From positions 582,264 to 646,263 of the forward strand of contig ONZQ02000018.1 of NCBI GenBank assembly GCA_900312665.1: a stretch of 64,000 nucleotides of DNA. Direction: 5' to 3'. The stretch comes from Cephalotrichum gorgonifer (taxonomy: Eukaryota; Ascomycota; Sordariomycetes; Microascales; Microascaceae). Shown piece by piece: positions 35,476 to 46,807 of the stretch (position 1 is its first letter; each line of letters begins with the position of its first letter). Below the pieces are notes generated by a model. That model searched no databases. It was not told the origin of the DNA and saw nothing but the letters and a program-made list of their open reading frames with translations. The translations under genes and the position numbers were made by a program.

Positions 35476-37011
35476 ATGAAGTCCTTCCTCGGCGTCGCGG
35501 CTGCCCTGACCCTCCTTGCAGGAGAGGCATCCGCCCACTATATCTTCCAGCAGATCTCCGTCGCGGGGAAGCAGTATGGCATCTTCGAGGGTGTCCGGAA
35601 GCACACGAACGGAAACTCCCCTGTCATAGGTAAGATAGCAAGCACTACCATTCCGGGAGGAGATAGGGACTCGAACCGGAGGATCATGACGGGCTGGAGG
35701 TGGAGTGAGTGGAGGGGCATTGCGGAATCCGCAAATGGGCAGGAAACCCGGTTGCGGGGGGAGGGGACGGGTTGAGAGGTCTCCTCTCTTCTTGTCCGCT
35801 GGTTCCTCCTAGGATGTCATATGCGTGGCGGTTTGCGGATACGGCCGTACTAATGGTCTACGGCCCCCCCGAGAATCATTTACTCACGTATCTGCTCCTA
35901 GACCTATCGTCCTCTGACCTCGCCTGCAACAAGGGCGCCATCGCCAGCACGGACACCATCGTCCTGGACGCAAAGGCTGGCGACGAGATCGTCTTCTCGC
36001 TCGATACCGTGAGTGGACCCCAAGCCAAGCCACCATCTACCCCCAAGCAACTCAGTTCTGATATCTTTGTCTTCAGGCCGTGTACCACCAAGGACCCCTC
36101 TCGATGTAAGAAGGGCACAGGACTCAACGAGACCCCAAGATCGCCTTGGTGTGCTGACGAAGACAATCTAGTCACATGTCGAGGGCCCCCGGCTCGGTGC
36201 AGGGCTATGACGGTTCGGACGGCTGGCGGAAGCTTTACGACATTGGTACGGGCATATCTACTCCTAGGTCGACGAGCAGAATGGGATGTTATGGGGTAGA
36301 AGAGAGATCGCTAACCTCAGGCTCACAGGTCCTTCGTTCACGGGTGGCCAGGCAACGTGGCCTTTGAGCCGTAAGACAGTCCAGACCCAGTTCACCCCCG
36401 GACCTCCAGAGACATATGTGTATGTGTACTTACCACACCGTGAACAGAGAAGTACTCGTGGAAGCTCCCAACCTGTCTCCCTGACGGCGAGTACCTGCTG
36501 CGGATTCAGAACCTCGGCATCCACAACCCCTACCCTGCTGGTATCCCTCAGGTTCGCATCTTCCCCCCTGACCTCTGATCGCATCCTGCCCACGTCCCGT
36601 GGATAGCGTGTACTGACAACGGCCGAAATAGTTCTATATTAGCTGTGCACAGCTTAAAATCACTGGCGGCTCGGGCTCCGCCGACTCGTGGGAGCAGCCG
36701 CTCCAGATCCCCGGCGTCTTCAAGGAGAGCGACCCCGGTTACACGGCCAACGTGAGTTTTGTTTTCCCTTATCGAATTTCTTTACCTTTCGTCCAGGAGA
36801 AGGGGGGGTGAAGTATGTGTGTGCTAACGATTGCGGGGATAGATCTACGATCCAAACTTCAAGTCGTACGTGGTTCCCGGAGGCGAGGTTGTAAGTTATT
36901 CTCTCCAGCCCACTGTCACCGTTGGCGGTTTTCCTCCTCTTTTTGGGGAGTTATCTTTTTGTATGATGTGGTTTACTGACGGATTTTCGTGTCCTATAGA
37001 TGGGTTGCTAG
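35476..37011 (+). CDS. AA9 lytic polysaccharide monooxygenase (second copy)
   Basis: Second secreted AA9, clearly diverged from the first. Nine exons: 35476-35629, 35902-36008, 36077-36105, 36172-36245, 36329-36370, 36448-36551, 36632-36751, 36843-36890, 37000-37011, giving 229 residues. The signal peptide is residues 1-20 (ending EASA), and mature His1 is His21 (HYIFQQI). Further copper-site and second-shell residues are His91 (VYHQGPLSIHMSR), His161 (LGIHNPYPAG), Gln170 and Tyr172 (PQFYISC). Exon 3 is 29 bases and the last exon is 12 bases, coding Met-Gly-Cys-stop; the terminal Cys fits the family's C-terminal disulfide. There is no CBM1. Intron 1 is long (272 bases). It lies tandem with the first AA9 and near CDH, suggesting joint use. 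Confidence 0.9.
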
Positions 37012-39296
37012 ATTCCGACGACCACTTTATACGAAGAGGTTCATGGGCAATAGGAGGGCCGAGGCTGGAAGTTGGACGGGGATGTCCAGCTGGGTCCGCC
37101 CTCGACCTGGCAGATTAGATCTTTTTTCTCTTCAGAGTTGTACATATATATATATATATCACCCATTCTTGAAAGGAGAAGAGAGTACGCCCACTTTCCA
37201 CATCTGAATATGATGTAGTCTATTATGTGAAAGGAACACAGTCGCAGGCTATTGCTGGTATCTCGTAGCCTGAAAACTGCCTTTTCGTTTCTGTATCGTG
37301 TCAGCCGCCCGATGTATAATTCGTCCAAAAAGCGAGACCCAGGGCGCCGTCATCATCGTGCTTTGGTTACACAACCGGCCCCTTCGAGCATCATCATAGG
37401 GCGGGCGGGATAGAGAGGACTTAGCTTTCACTCCGTTCCAGCCCCCTTTCTCCCGTGATGATTCTCCTCTGTGCAACTTCCGACCAAGGCCTGCAGGGAC
37501 AGCGAGAGAGCACTTTCTGGTTCCGGTGTGGGAAGGTGAGTTGTCCCGGTGTATGGGGATTGGCCTGGAAGGACGGCGTAGAGAAGATGGTGTGTATGAC
37601 ATGGTGTGGGCGAGAGATATTCGATAAATCGATATTCCTGGAATAGATAATTGGAATTTTACTAACCTCTCTATATCTCTATCTCTGCGTGACCCGGCCC
37701 ATGGAGTTGTCACGAAATTGTGAAGACTCTCGATAAATCGATATTACTAGAATAAGGAACTGTACAGTTAGTTACTGATATCTGCCCATTAATATTTCTA
37801 TCTCTACCTTTATATCCGCTCCTACCTTCATCCTCACGCCCATTGCCAATTGAAGCCCATCCCCTTTCTTGTCAAGGTGTCACTCCTCGTCACTCCAGAA
37901 TCCAGAATCAACGCCGCGGTTCCAGTTGCGGCCGCCGCACCCCTCAACTGGAAACCTGCGTGTAACCTCGACCTGTACCTCCACGAATACAGCCATAGAG
38001 AGCCACGGCCACCACACCTCCCAGTACATACGGACGGACGGCCGTCTCTGCGCCCCGCTCTGGCTCGTTCCACATCATGATGCCACCACCCTCTGCGACT
38101 CGACGAGGACTGTCAACGGAGCCGACATTCCAGACGATGCCATTCTGGCGCATGGTCTTGATGGATCGACGGCTTTCTAAGGGACGTACAAAGAACCGAG
38201 TCACTCGCTCCGGATGGTCACTTCTCCCTCGAGTTTCTCCTTTGTCCGACCCCAGACGACGGGAAGAACAGGCGTAGCACTCGAGTCATCCCAAGCTTCG
38301 TGGTGTGCACATGCAGGAGACCAGGCCACACGGTCGACGCTGCTAGCCTGGCGGTGTCTCCGCTGCTGTACTTGTGCTCTCTCGACTGTGCTGCCACACG
38401 CTGCAAAGGATTGGACTTCATCCTCCGACAACAAATGGGGCTGGACAGAAAATATGACCTCTTGCCGACATTGCCCGGAAGCTCTCCCTCGCGTTGACCT
38501 GCCTTACCCCCCCCCCCCCCTTTTTTCTCTCCCCCACGGCGAATGACGAGGTGCCGGCGTGGGCCTATCGAAAGACGGGTGGTGCTCGCGACCGTCCAAT
38601 GCCACATGTCCGTCCACTTCGTGTGATCTCACCCCCACAGCGTGATCTCGCCATGCATACAGGCGACTCCGGATTTCCCCCGCCGTGGGCCCATTGGATG
38701 CCCGCCAGCATATTCCCAACACGGCTAACACACCTTTCCCCGAAGGCGTCCAGCAAATAATCCCCCGCAGCGAATGCCGCTGGTGCGCGGCCCAGTGAAC
38801 CCTTCTCGTCCCATCGCTTCTCCACAGCCCCGGCGAATACTGCTCCTCTGCAGTCCACCTGCAGAGAGTATGCAGCGAGGATGCATAGGGAGGTGTGCAG
38901 ATTACATCCATTCATTGTCCGCCCGTCCAACTTTTACCCTTGTCCGCCCTGTCTTTCGCCCGCCGTAGCGTTCGCCTGCATTACAGTCGAATGCTTCCAT
39001 CCAATGGATCTATCCAATGGATTGCGATATCGCCCCGTCAGATCATTCCGCGAGTGTGTTCGCGACTCACTTCCTGCGGCTGTAAGGCTCAGCCTATGTG
39101 CCCCTTTCCTCTTCTTATATTTATCTTCCAAGGTCGACGCTGAGTGGGCGTTTAACGTTTGTGTCGTCCCCACAGCGCTTTATCCCATCGCACTTACTCC
39201 TTCATTTTCTTTGCTCTCTCCCTTTTCTGCCCCACCACTGTCCGCACCTTTCCCTCTCTGATGTGTAGCTGAGCTTCGGCGCACTTAGTACACGCC
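37012..39296. other. Intergenic region, no supported gene
   Basis: 2.3 kb between AA9 and the proline-rich gene. A TATATATATA run lies near 37147, a near-repeated CGATAAATCGATATT element near 37620 and 37732, and a C-then-T homopolymer tract at 38507-38526. None of the short frames resembles a known protein. Confidence 0.5.
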
Positions 39297-42200
39297 ATGG
39301 AGCGGCCGACCTTTCGCAGTGCCACAGTGGAGGAATGCGATGAGCGTGAGAACGGCGCTCCTGGTGGGACCGCCCTACCATACATAGAGGGCGACATGGA
39401 TGGCGCCTCTCGAATGAACCAAGACCACCAACAGCCTCACGCATGCGAGCCCCGGAACTTCCCACAGACATTCCCTGTCCAGATCCAACCAGTCAATCAA
39501 TACCCGGCCGAGGCGTATCACCCCCTGCATCCCTCACATGGCGAAGTTGAGAAACAGCCTCCTCCACCCCAGATGGCAGACCCACCACCACCACCACCAC
39601 CAGCTGCGCCCACACCGCCGCTAGACCCTCCCCGGCCTAAGAAGTCCAAGGCAAAGACGGGGTCTTCTTCCCGCCGCCGGAACAAAGACCGCCCCGAGTA
39701 CTACGGCGTCCGGGGCGCAACCGCCGCCGTAGTCGCGCCCTCGGGGGCCGCCGCCCCTCTTCCGACGGAGCCCGTAAATGCGGGGCCGCTACCCCGGTCC
39801 TCGAACGCTCGAATGTCTCGGAGACCCACTACCGACTGGTACGTCAACCGAGACCCACCTGCCGACTCGCCCGATTCGATGCCGCGGCGCACTGCCGCTA
39901 GCTCTCATCCCCACCGGGCTAGGGCCGACGCCCGTGATACCACGCCTCCACCCCAGGGTGTTCCGCCCGTATCAAATGCTTTCCACAATGACAATGCTGC
40001 GCAGGGGCATGGCCAACAGCCTCCCACACATCACCAGTCACCCATCTACCACCAACCTCCCACACAACACCAGTCTCCGGCACATCATCAGTCTCCAGCA
40101 TATCCTCAGTCTCCCACGAATCACCAGCCCCCTACGTATCATCAATCTCCCTCACATCAGCAATCCCCTATACATCACTCTCCCACTCCTTATCGACATG
40201 ACCACAGCAATAGCTGGGACACTGCCGATGCCAATAACCGTGGCCCCGAGCCGCCTCAATCCGCCACCGACGCATCTCCATACCCTCCCTACCCTCCTAC
40301 CCAGCCGAACAACCATGGTATCATTGTGATATCCCAACGCGAGGATCCTCCTAGCGCTGCCCCAGGTCGGGCGGAAGAAGACTATTTCCAGCCTCCACAT
40401 CCGCCGCCTCCGCCAGCTCAGGGCAATCCTCATAGAATCTTTACCCTCACATCCAATGCCAACAACCCTCCTCCTCCTCCGCCAGCGCAGAACAATCCTC
40501 ATCGAATCTTTACCCTCTCGTCCAATGGCAACAGGCCGGCCGCCCCGCCCAACGAAGAGTTCCATCACTCCGACTTCCAAAGGGAGCCGCCAGCTAACGA
40601 TGAGCGTCGCCCTCCCCCGCCTACCAGTCAACGACCTGTACCACAGCATGACAGCCGATTCGATGTACAACATCAGATGCCCGGCAGGCAGTCGGCACGT
40701 GCCACCCACGCGCCACCGGCCCAGCCACGCACCGGTTATGGCAGAGCGCGTGATCCTCCGCTCCGCGACTCACCGCCGTACGAAACTCCTAACCTTCACT
40801 CGGACTTCCAGCGACTATCAGTACAAGGCGCGCCGCCTCTCGGTGACCGTAGAATGCGGCAACCACCATCCAACGCGAAGCAAAGCCAATTCCGAAGCCA
40901 AGATGTTCCCCCCCTCTCCCCTTCCCGTCCCAATGGGACCATCACCTCCTACCCTCCCTCTGACCAACCAGTCGGCCACTCGCCCCATGGTCGGCAGCAG
41001 GAGAGATATCCGGCTTCGAACGACCCTGGCCGTTACACTCCGCACCCCCAGAGGAGGCATTCCGGAGACCGGTATCCCCCCGCGCAACCTCGCCGCCTGA
41101 CGGAAACGCCGGTCCCAACAGACTCGGGAGATTGGCATGATCCGCCTAGACAGCGCGCGTCGAAGACGCCTTACCCACAACAGTCGCCGCATGGCTACTC
41201 TATTCGCGGGGAAGGAAACGGCCATCAACCTCCGTCTCGAGGCCAGGTCGGCTACCTCATCACCCCTCCGCGGAACGAGCCGTCGCGGGAAATCTGGCGC
41301 CCAGGGGATCACCCCTATCCCGACGGGGAAGAAGAATTCGCGTCCGATTATCACGGGTCCACCCACACATGGGCGGACAAGCACCCGGGAGGCCCTCCGA
41401 CACTCCCCGAGGGCCATCCATTCCTTGACATGAAAGATATGGCCCTCGGCGTGATACTAAAGGAGTTTAGGGCGTGGCAGAACGCCGGGATGCCTGGGAG
41501 GCGCGGACCCCACCCCCGGAGACCGCCCTTCGCCTGCCCATTCGCCAAGAAGGACCCCCTCCGCTACAAGGACTGCTTCTCCGAATCTCTCCCCGGGATC
41601 CCGGACGTGAAGGAGCACATCTCCCGCTGCCACTCGATCCCCATCTACTGCCCCCGCTGCATGGAGCTCTTCGACGAAGAGGTAACCCGCGACAAGCACA
41701 TCCGCTACTCCAACTGCCCCCCCGCTCAGAAGTGGTCTACCCCCGACGGCGTCACTGAGTCCCAGAAGCGCCAGCTCCGCGAGGACGTCCCTGCGCGCCT
41801 CCCCGTCGCGGACCAGTGGGCCCGTGTCTTCGCCATTGTCTTCCAGCCGCAGCAGAAGCAGCAGCGCGAGCCCCCGCAGCCCGAGTCCCCCTACGTAGAC
41901 GAGAACCTCCACGAGGAGGTCGCATCCTACCGCGACTTCCTCGACACGCGCGGGCCAAGCGTACTCTCCGACACGCTCACGTTCGGCGGAAAGGCAACCT
42001 GGACCCTCCCCAACGAGGAGCGCGACCTCGCCGCCTTCCGCCGCCTCGCCCTGGAAGAGGGCGTCCGAGATCTAGTGGACCAGTGGGCCTCCCGCGGCCG
42101 CCACGAGCCGCTCCGCTCGCTATACAGCCTCGCCAGCTCGTCCAGCGCGGACAGGCAGGGTACGCCGCCGTCCATGGGTTCCTTCGCCAGCAGCGACGGG

Positions 42201-42413
42201 CCCCCTACTGGCCTGGGCAGGAACTACCCTCCTTCCAGCCCCGTCGAGGCCCATCACCACTGGGATCCCAACCCCAGGATCCGCGACGACGGCTGGGATG
42301 ACCCGGTCGCGGGGAGCCACCGCGCGGAGCACGCCGATTTCCCTGACTCTCCGAGGTCAAAGGTGCCCATGTATCATGGCAGTTCCCGACATGGTCCGGC
42401 CGCCTACTACTGA
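39297..42413 (+). CDS. Proline-rich disordered protein with C-terminal zinc-finger-like region
   Basis: Single open exon of 1038 residues. I do not recognise a named orthologue. Residues 1-~720 are disordered and rich in Pro, His, Gln, Ser and Asn, with polyproline runs, hexapeptide repeats (40018-40195) and a duplicated NPHRIFTL block near residues 378 and 400. Residues ~744-810 hold Cys/His pairs in the order FACPF, YKDCF, HISRCH, YCPRC, HIRYSNC, a pattern like fungal proteins with divergent C2H2 fingers, so zinc binding is plausible. A helical, acidic C-terminal part follows. Nuclear or scaffolding roles are possible but unproven. It starts at the first ATG after a C/T-rich leader and is convergent with the alkaline phosphatase gene. 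Confidence 0.8.
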   Translation: MERPTFRSATVEECDERENGAPGGTALPYIEGDMDGASRMNQDHQQPHACEPRNFPQTFPVQIQPVNQYPAEAYHPLHPSHGEVEKQPPPPQMADPPPPPPPAAPTPPLDPPRPKKSKAKTGSSSRRRNKDRPEYYGVRGATAAVVAPSGAAAPLPTEPVNAGPLPRSSNARMSRRPTTDWYVNRDPPADSPDSMPRRTAASSHPHRARADARDTTPPPQGVPPVSNAFHNDNAAQGHGQQPPTHHQSPIYHQPPTQHQSPAHHQSPAYPQSPTNHQPPTYHQSPSHQQSPIHHSPTPYRHDHSNSWDTADANNRGPEPPQSATDASPYPPYPPTQPNNHGIIVISQREDPPSAAPGRAEEDYFQPPHPPPPPAQGNPHRIFTLTSNANNPPPPPPAQNNPHRIFTLSSNGNRPAAPPNEEFHHSDFQREPPANDERRPPPPTSQRPVPQHDSRFDVQHQMPGRQSARATHAPPAQPRTGYGRARDPPLRDSPPYETPNLHSDFQRLSVQGAPPLGDRRMRQPPSNAKQSQFRSQDVPPLSPSRPNGTITSYPPSDQPVGHSPHGRQQERYPASNDPGRYTPHPQRRHSGDRYPPAQPRRLTETPVPTDSGDWHDPPRQRASKTPYPQQSPHGYSIRGEGNGHQPPSRGQVGYLITPPRNEPSREIWRPGDHPYPDGEEEFASDYHGSTHTWADKHPGGPPTLPEGHPFLDMKDMALGVILKEFRAWQNAGMPGRRGPHPRRPPFACPFAKKDPLRYKDCFSESLPGIPDVKEHISRCHSIPIYCPRCMELFDEEVTRDKHIRYSNCPPAQKWSTPDGVTESQKRQLREDVPARLPVADQWARVFAIVFQPQQKQQREPPQPESPYVDENLHEEVASYRDFLDTRGPSVLSDTLTFGGKATWTLPNEERDLAAFRRLALEEGVRDLVDQWASRGRHEPLRSLYSLASSSSADRQGTPPSMGSFASSDGPPTGLGRNYPPSSPVEAHHHWDPNPRIRDDGWDDPVAGSHRAEHADFPDSPRSKVPMYHGSSRHGPAAYY
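40018..40195 (+). repeat. 18-base repeats encoding His-Gln-Ser-Pro hexapeptides
   Basis: Nine tandem degenerate units, each about 18 bases, encode peptides of the form x-[HYN]-[HQP]-Q-[SP]-P (THHQSP, IYHQPP, TQHQSP, AHHQSP and so on). They keep the reading frame of the proline-rich protein. Confidence 0.85.
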
Positions 42414-43028
42414 TAATTGACCTCCTCGCCCCCCGGCCCCCAACCGCCGTCTCTTTATTCCTTCTCAAGTGGTCTATTCGTTAGACCTTTTTTTTCCCAT
42501 TCTCACGTGTCGATTTCATATATGACTTCTTGGTTTGTAGTTTGTGTGTTTGTGATGTATACTCCGCGTCCTTTGCCTCTCCTAATGTGTAGCTTTACGA
42601 CAGCTTGAACGAACTTATGAATACTGCATTTTCTTCCTTCCACCCTCTTCTTACTATTATTCTTGTTTTTGGTTAGGGGCAATAGGGGTGGTGTTCAAGG
42701 CACAGTTGGGGTTCATGGGCTACAGCAGATTGGGGACGTCAGCCCATGTTAATCCTTCACTTCATGAGGGGGGTGGGGGGAGCTCGCTTCTCTTTCCATG
42801 TTTCTTTTTCGGATGGTCGGCTCGTGGAGAGACCGCCCCCCGCCCCCTTTTTTTTTTCCCTTGCAAAGATGCCGCTACGGACTTTCATTATTACTTTTGT
42901 GTATTTCAATTGTAAGCGCTGATACTCGGAAAAGTAAATAATGAAGAACAGCCTGTTTGGCACATCGGCATCCTTCATCCCTCCCCCAAGGCTCTACGAT
43001 CAGCATGTGTGCCTACATGATTTATCAC
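42414..43028. other. Convergent intergenic region
   Basis: 615 bases between the stops of the proline-rich gene (+) and alkaline phosphatase (-). T-rich and G/C homopolymer tracts (42770-42855) are present. No coding evidence is seen. Confidence 0.5.
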
Positions 43029-44879
43029 TCAGTTATGTCCGTGGACATGAAGGCTGTTCGCCCGCTTGATGAGATTAAGCTCATCCCTCCTCGCAATCCA
43101 ATCAGATCCATGGGCGCGGAGAGCCTCGGTGGCATTCTGGAGGTTGAGGCCGAGGATGCGCTCGATGTACCTGGGAAGATCTGTGTTGTCGTTGTTTCCG
43201 CCCACGAGACCCCTCATTCTCGCTAGATCATGCCTGTTCGCGTATCCATGGAGGAGCACGTCGGCAGCCGAGTGATCCTGGGTGGACCAGTGTAAGCCGG
43301 CCTCGGTGGCGAGGAGGTTTCCCGCCGCGATGCCCATAGCACTCGTTCCCTTCTCCTCGGCAACGCTCATAAGCATCTGGACATCGTCGTCCGATATGTC
43401 ACTGAGGCCGTACGCGGGCAGAAGTTCATCCTTAAGGTAGGCGGCCTTGTCGTTACCATCGTACGAAGTGAAGAGGGAGCCGAGGGCCTCAGTCGTGCCC
43501 CTGGAGCGCTGGAGGACGACGGGGTTGTAGTTGTTCCTAAGGGTTAGGCCTCCGCACTCGTGATCGGCAGCGGAGAGCAACTGAGTGTCGGGGTGGGAGT
43601 CGATATACTCCATGATGTACGCCAGGACCTCGTTGTACATGACGGTGTCGTGGACGTGGCCCGCGGCATCATTGCCATGTGCGGCATGGTCAATCCTGGA
43701 GGCCTCGATCATGACGAAGAAGCCTATATTCGCCAGTTAGTTCACCTGCACGCTCAAGCCGTTGCGAAGTCTGACGCACCCTTGTCGTTCCCGCTGCTGG
43801 CCTCCCTGAGGGAAGCAAGCGCAATCTTGGTCATCTCCAGAAGAGATGGCTGTTCAGAATCGTCACGATCGAGTTCGTAGGACAGGTGGTCCGAGGCAAA
43901 AAGACCGAGGAAGGGCAACGGTACAGATTCCCCGCTATCTAGAGCGGAGATCAACTCTCTCTTGTCGGAGACATAGGTATAGCCCTTCTCCTTGGCCCAC
44001 TCTACGAGGTTCACATCATCATCACGGCTACCGTCCTCCGAAGGCGGGAGGAAGTGTTTGCGACCGCCGCCCATGAGAATATCAACGACAGAGCCTAACG
44101 GGTGTGAGTATCCGATTTCATGGCCTGCTATTTCGTTCTCGGAGTCACGGTGGAGGACGTGGGAAGCATAGCCTACCCCCAAGGTCAACACCGTTAGTGA
44201 TACGACTTTTCCAAGTCCGGGGATGGAGCATTGGTCCGGGGGCCCAAGGGGGGGGGGGGGGGGGGTTTAGGTGGAAAATTCTCACAGGCAGGGGTAGCAT
44301 GGGTGATCCTGGAGGTGACAACAAGACCGGTTTTATAGCCCTCGAGGTAGGCGGCCTCGAGGACCGAGGCCACTGGCTCACCGTCGTCGTCGACGGCAAT
44401 AGCTGTACGGATATAGGTCTTGTCAGCGCGTGACCAAAGCAGCCCAGATACAACCCCGGACAAGAAAGAAGGACGAACCCCCGTTATAAGTCTTGACGCC
44501 ACAGCTGAAGGCGGTCCCCGACGCGGCGGAATCCGTGATGAGGTTGTCAGACGATTGGGTGCGGACGGAACCGATAACCTTGAGGAAGGGAACCAGTTAG
44601 ACAACACGAGACCCACGACGGCACTCTAGCGCATCCAGTACCAGGAGTGGGATCCAGGCATACAAGACGGTCAGCTCCAATCTGTGGGCTGTTTGGGCGA
44701 TTGACCGTGCCATCGCCATTTTTGAGCGCGACATAGTCCCTGGCGAGGACCTGCGAAGCAACACCGTAACCGTCGGGGACGATGTAAATGAAGTTCCTGG
44801 TCTTGGGGCAGCATGACGAGGAGGACGCATTGGCAATGCCGGCGAGGGCGCTGACGATGGCGGCGGCCGAGAGCCTCAT
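43029..44879 (-). CDS. Alkaline phosphatase, secreted type
   Basis: Metal-dependent phosphomonoesterase of the alkaline phosphatase superfamily. Exons: 44879-44664, 44578-44479, 44402-44286, 44172-43780, 43723-43029, giving 506 residues. A probable signal peptide (MRLSAAAIVSALAGIANA) replaces the membrane anchor seen in vacuolar PHO8, so secretion is inferred. Motifs in order: NFIYIVPDGYG (first metal Asp), TDSAASGTAFSCG with nucleophile Ser89, VVTSRITHATPACYASHV, MGGGRKHF, FFVMIEASRIDHAAHGND and SAADHECGG, with the later His of WSTQDHSAADV completing the metal sites. Intron 2 uses donor GTTCGT, which is needed to rejoin TYNGAIAV in phase. Intron 3 carries a long G tract (44247-44264). An upstream in-frame Met exists only through a non-ATG codon, so 44879 is the start. 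Confidence 0.94.
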
Positions 44880-46807
44880 GATTACGTTCGAGCTTTGGGA
44901 GGTGGGAGGGAGCGTGGTTCCGGCTGGAGTGACTCGGATTCTCAAGGAGATAGTCGACTTAGAGGAGGACTATGCTAGGGGGTGCGGTTTACGTAGAGTT
45001 TGGCTAAGGTGGGACATCGGGTCGTGTTAAAATACTTTGACCCAATGCTGCCGTTGCGTTGTCCCGAGGAGGTTGGTTCATAGGACTACTCGTCCCGTCT
45101 GCTCCCCGAAGTTTTGGATGCTACGGAGTAAGTAGGTTGAACCTTCCTCCCTCCCTCATCTTGCCCACTCCTGGTTATCGGCCCATCCATCCACGTGAGC
45201 CCGGGAAGGGGAATGCATATTAAATGCTCGGTGTAATATCAATGCTGTGCGCGGTCGGGAACATGGAGAGGCCGGGAAGGAGCAAGCATGAGTGGACACG
45301 GGACAGGACGCGAACAGGAAATGGCGCTCATTAGCAGCTCAACAGCCCAATAGCGCGTGGGTTGCTACTTCTCACTCTTGTGGTCCCTTAACTTTGGATA
45401 CGGAAAGGATATGCAAAAAGCGTCGATCCGGAGGTCCACGGAGTAACATGGCTGGCTGGCTACTGCATGTGGAGATGCGGGTTGACGAATTGATGCATAA
45501 TGACCCGAGTCATGATCTTAGCTAGGCTGGCAGGAAGTGTTAGGACGAGCCGATACAGAAGAAGCGGATACTCTAGTCTATTCATCTAGTCAGAGGTTAC
45601 AGATTAAGAATTGGTGGTTGGTGATAGCTTCAGAAACCTAGCCTATAGCCTCGCTTCATTGAATGGTATGATATGGTGTAGGGGAGTAGATTACACAATA
45701 GAGGACAAGGGGCACTAAAGTATAGAGCAGTCATAACAATTGAAAAATAATCCGCCAACTCGGGTGCACTTGTGAGACAGGCACAGGATGTCTCTAAGTT
45801 GTGATGTGGGGACGTATCAGTCCCAGACCAAGGAGACATCCTTGTGCTTTTTCGTGCGATATGGAACTTTCTGATGGAACCTCTCTGGTACTTCTGGCCT
45901 TTCACAGGGAGTAGCCCGGGCTACCAGTGATTTTTGGCTGGCAGGTGGCAGGTGGGTCCAAAGGGGTCTTGCTCTTCAATGGTTGTGTTAATTGCTCGCT
46001 TTCATTGTTCCCGATGTACCTTTGTACATTACATAACCCTTCGCTCCCCAAACTAGGCTTTCCGCCACACTTGGGGTCTTCGTTAGCCTGTGAAGGGACA
46101 CTGTGTGCGCCATACTCTGTAAATTTATGGCGTTACATAATCACCAAGGTAAGATCTTGCACCAGTCCAAGTTTAGTTCCCACGCCACCCAGGCTGTCAG
46201 CCACAGGTGTTTTTCCGCCCTTCTCGCAGTGGCGCTGACATGAACCTCGTTCCATTCTCGATTCCTTGACACCCAATCGCGTCGCGGTGCACCCCAGTCT
46301 CTTCAAAACTTCACCTCCCACTAGACATTGCGCCAACCTCGTGAAGGGAGCACTCCTACCTTTTCCCAACACACCCGACTAGCCCGGCGCATCCGGAAAT
46401 CGACTCTTTCTCATTGCCGCCATCTCTGCAAGCTTGCCAAGCTTGTTATTTCCATCTCTCGGACGCCACCACATAGCGACATATCCACCCCTCTTTTCGA
46501 GAAGGCCGTCGCGGCCTCGCGGTGGCGACCTGGTGAAGGGAAGCTTCTTTCTATTTCAGTGGAAGTGTTCGACAGTCTTCTGCGCCTGTTCGTCTCCCCC
46601 TAGGGACCCGCATACCTGAGGGCGCCCCGTATCCGCGAACTGCCCGTCGGCCGAGATTCGCATTATTAATACAACCTCGCCTAGGTTTCGAAGCACGCTC
46701 TTCGGCACCTCTCTGTCAGGTCTTCCCCTTCACGGCCTGCTTGCACCCTCCTCTCCGATAGAGGCAGTTTCCGGGACCTTCGTCCATCGACAACCGGACC
46801 AGCCACG
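44880..46807. promoter_or_regulatory. Divergent promoter region, alkaline phosphatase and RPB2
   Basis: 1.9 kb between start codons facing away from each other. The 400 bases before 46808 are C/T-rich, as expected for a highly expressed gene's leader. I recognise no conserved coding segment or specific regulator site. Confidence 0.5.

Noticed and set aside
35664..35690. tRNA-like B-box (reverse strand GGTTCGAGTCC) inside intron 1 of the second AA9 gene
   Set aside because: The flanking bases do not pair into a T-stem and no A-box, anticodon arm or acceptor stem can be drawn around it.
37615..37750. Repeated CGATAAATCGATATT element as a transposon terminus
   Set aside because: Only two short copies about 110 bases apart, with no transposase, no target duplication and no longer terminal repeat.
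39701..42468. Long Arg-rich open frames on the minus strand opposite the proline-rich protein
   Set aside because: They are antisense shadows of a GC-rich, repeat-biased coding exon; composition follows the opposite strand and no conserved motif appears.
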